6,764 nucleotides of DNA from JACZQZ01 sp046756945 (GTDB taxonomy: Bacteria; Pseudomonadota; Alphaproteobacteria; Rhodospirillales; 2-02-FULL-58-16): positions 1 through 6,764 of the forward strand of contig JBHHXI010000151.1 of NCBI GenBank assembly GCA_046756945.1, read 5' to 3'. A program made the translations under genes and the position numbers. This document shows, in pieces, positions 5,773 through 6,764 of the stretch (the first letter of the stretch is position 1; each line of letters begins with the position of its first letter). The notes beneath the pieces are model-generated. The model saw only the letters and a list, made by a program, of their open reading frames with translations, did not search any database and was not told the DNA's origin.

Positions 5773-6744
5773 CTATGGAGTCTTGTCCGCCGCCAGCGGA
5801 TGGGAGCGCGCGACCAGCGCCTTCAGGCGTTCATCCAGGACGTGGGTGTATATCTGCGTCGTCGCGATGTCGGCGTGTCCCAGCATCTGTTGCAGGGCGC
5901 GCAGGTCGGCGCCGTGGGCGAGCAGGTGGCTGGCGAACGAGTGGCGCAGCACGTGGGGCGAAACCCGCGCCGCATCGAGGCCCGCTTCCAGCGCCACCGC
6001 CTTCAACATCTGGGCGAAGCGGGCGCGGGTCAGGTGCCCGTCCCGGGCACGCGAGGGAAACAGCCACGGCGAATCCCGGCGCGCCGGCCGGCCCTTGGGC
6101 GCGAAGCCCCCGCGCACCGACTCATAGGCCGCCAGCGCTTCCGTCGCCGCGTCGCCCAGGGGAATCATGCGCTCCTTGCCGCCCTTGCCGCGGACGATCA
6201 GCATCTGGCCGTCGCGGGACAGCGCGGAGCGCGGCAACCCGACCAATTCCGAAACCCTGAGGCCGGTGGCATACAGCACCTCGAGAAGCGCCACCAGCCG
6301 CGTACCGTCGGCGCCGCCGCGCCGCCGCGCCGCCGCCAGCAATTGCTCCACTTCGTCTTCGCTCAGGTGCCTGGGCAGGGGCCGGCCCTGGCGCGGACTG
6401 TCGATGGTGGCGCACGGGTCGTCGTCGCGCAGCCCGTCCGCATACAGGAAGCGGAAGAACTGGCGCAGGGCGGAAAGCCGGCGGGCGCTGGTGCTGGGCG
6501 CCAGGCCGGCGCCGGACAGGTGCGCCAGATAGTCCCTGACGGCGGTCCCGTCCGCGTCCTCGGGCAGCCGCCCCCGGGCCCCCACGAAGGCGGAGAAATC
6601 GGCCAGATCGCGGCGGTACGCCTGCAGGGTATTGCGCGCCGCGCCGCGCTCCGCCGCCAGCATTTCGAGGAACGTGTCGACGCGCCGCGAAAGCGGCGCC
6701 CTGGCCGGCCGCCGGGGGGCAACGGGGGGTGTCCCCCCGGACAC
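5773..6744 (-). CDS. xerD: Tyrosine recombinase XerD
   Basis: Site-specific recombinase that with XerC resolves chromosome dimers at dif, in complex with FtsK at the septum. Residues about 20-105 form the SAM-like core-binding domain (RNTLQAYRRDLADF, 37-50). Residues about 125-310 form the catalytic domain with all six catalytic residues: Arg163 (ATGLRVSEL), Lys187 in GKGGKER, His264 and Arg267 (HVLRHSFASH), His290 (LGHADI) and the nucleophile Tyr299 (QIYTHV). The length, about 323, is slightly over the usual 300 or so because of a Pro/Arg-rich N-terminus. The called start is GTG at 6744 with no good ribosome binding site. The frame stays open to the window edge, so the true start may lie outside. 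XerD rather than XerC is inferred from the PHVLRHSFASHLL motif and from linkage to accA, common in alphaproteobacteria. The stop is 120 bases from the mcl start. Confidence 0.92.
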   Translation of the reverse strand: MSGGTPPVAPRRPARAPLSRRVDTFLEMLAAERGAARNTLQAYRRDLADFSAFVGARGRLPEDADGTAVRDYLAHLSGAGLAPSTSARRLSALRQFFRFLYADGLRDDDPCATIDSPRQGRPLPRHLSEDEVEQLLAAARRRGGADGTRLVALLEVLYATGLRVSELVGLPRSALSRDGQMLIVRGKGGKERMIPLGDAATEALAAYESVRGGFAPKGRPARRDSPWLFPSRARDGHLTRARFAQMLKAVALEAGLDAARVSPHVLRHSFASHLLAHGADLRALQQMLGHADIATTQIYTHVLDERLKALVARSHPLAADKTP

Positions 6745-6764
6745 ATTTTGCGGGGGACGCCCCC
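6729..6764. repeat. Paired GC-rich palindromes at the xerD start
   Basis: GTGTCC (6729-6734) and GGACAC (6739-6744) form a perfect hairpin with a CCCC loop, overlapping the called GTG start of xerD. After ATTTTGC a second palindrome, GGGGG-ACG-CCCCC, occupies 6752-6764 and runs into the window edge. The layout of two hairpins with a short AT-rich joint resembles REP-type extragenic palindromes. This is a resemblance only, and the element is cut off. Confidence 0.45.

Noticed and set aside
5773..6744. Reading the recombinase as an integrase of a mobile element
   Set aside because: Length, motifs and linkage to accA fit housekeeping XerD. No attachment site, tRNA or phage gene is seen beside it.

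Overview
The window is a stretch of a high-GC bacterial chromosome. The gene content and protein resemblances (AccA next to XerD, a malyl-CoA lyase very like the methylobacterial one, a proteobacterial-type isocitrate lyase) suggest an alphaproteobacterium, perhaps Rhodospirillales or a relative. That placement rests on recalled protein similarity and was not computed. Coding is dense and five of the six genes are readily recognised. The main non-coding feature is a strikingly AT-rich divergent control region.

Layout, left to right. Positions 1-222 hold no convincing gene, and the extreme left edge looks like debris of dispersed repeats. A small unrecognised gene (223-495, minus) follows isocitrate lyase aceA (553-1863, minus) and is probably co-transcribed with it. 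A 187-bp intergenic region, very AT-rich between about 1909 and 2027, separates aceA from a divergently transcribed regulator (2051-3493, plus) of the XRE / IrrE-like / short-chain-fatty-acid regulator family, to which RamB belongs. This spacer carries a perfect 10-bp tandem repeat, an 8-bp inverted repeat, a third copy of the AATAACC half-site and good promoter boxes. The regulator converges on accA (3559-4515, minus), the carboxyltransferase alpha subunit of acetyl-CoA carboxylase. Upstream of accA on the same strand are a malyl-CoA lyase (4666-5652, minus) with its own promoter-like sequence, and xerD (5773-6744, minus), whose frame is still open at the right edge.

Functionally the window centres on C2 and acetyl-CoA metabolism. 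Isocitrate lyase makes glyoxylate and succinate. Malyl-CoA lyase interconverts malyl-CoA with acetyl-CoA plus glyoxylate. AccA is part of the enzyme committing acetyl-CoA to fatty acid synthesis. The regulator belongs to a family known to control glyoxylate-shunt, acetate and propionate genes, and its divergent position makes aceA its most likely target. XerD is a housekeeping chromosome-dimer recombinase, probably unrelated in function.

No CRISPR array, tRNA, rRNA, intact insertion sequence or defence system was seen. Nothing here is clearly a previously undescribed system. The points most worth following are the operator architecture between aceA and its regulator, the small gene behind aceA, and the pairing of isocitrate lyase with malyl-CoA lyase where no malate synthase is visible.
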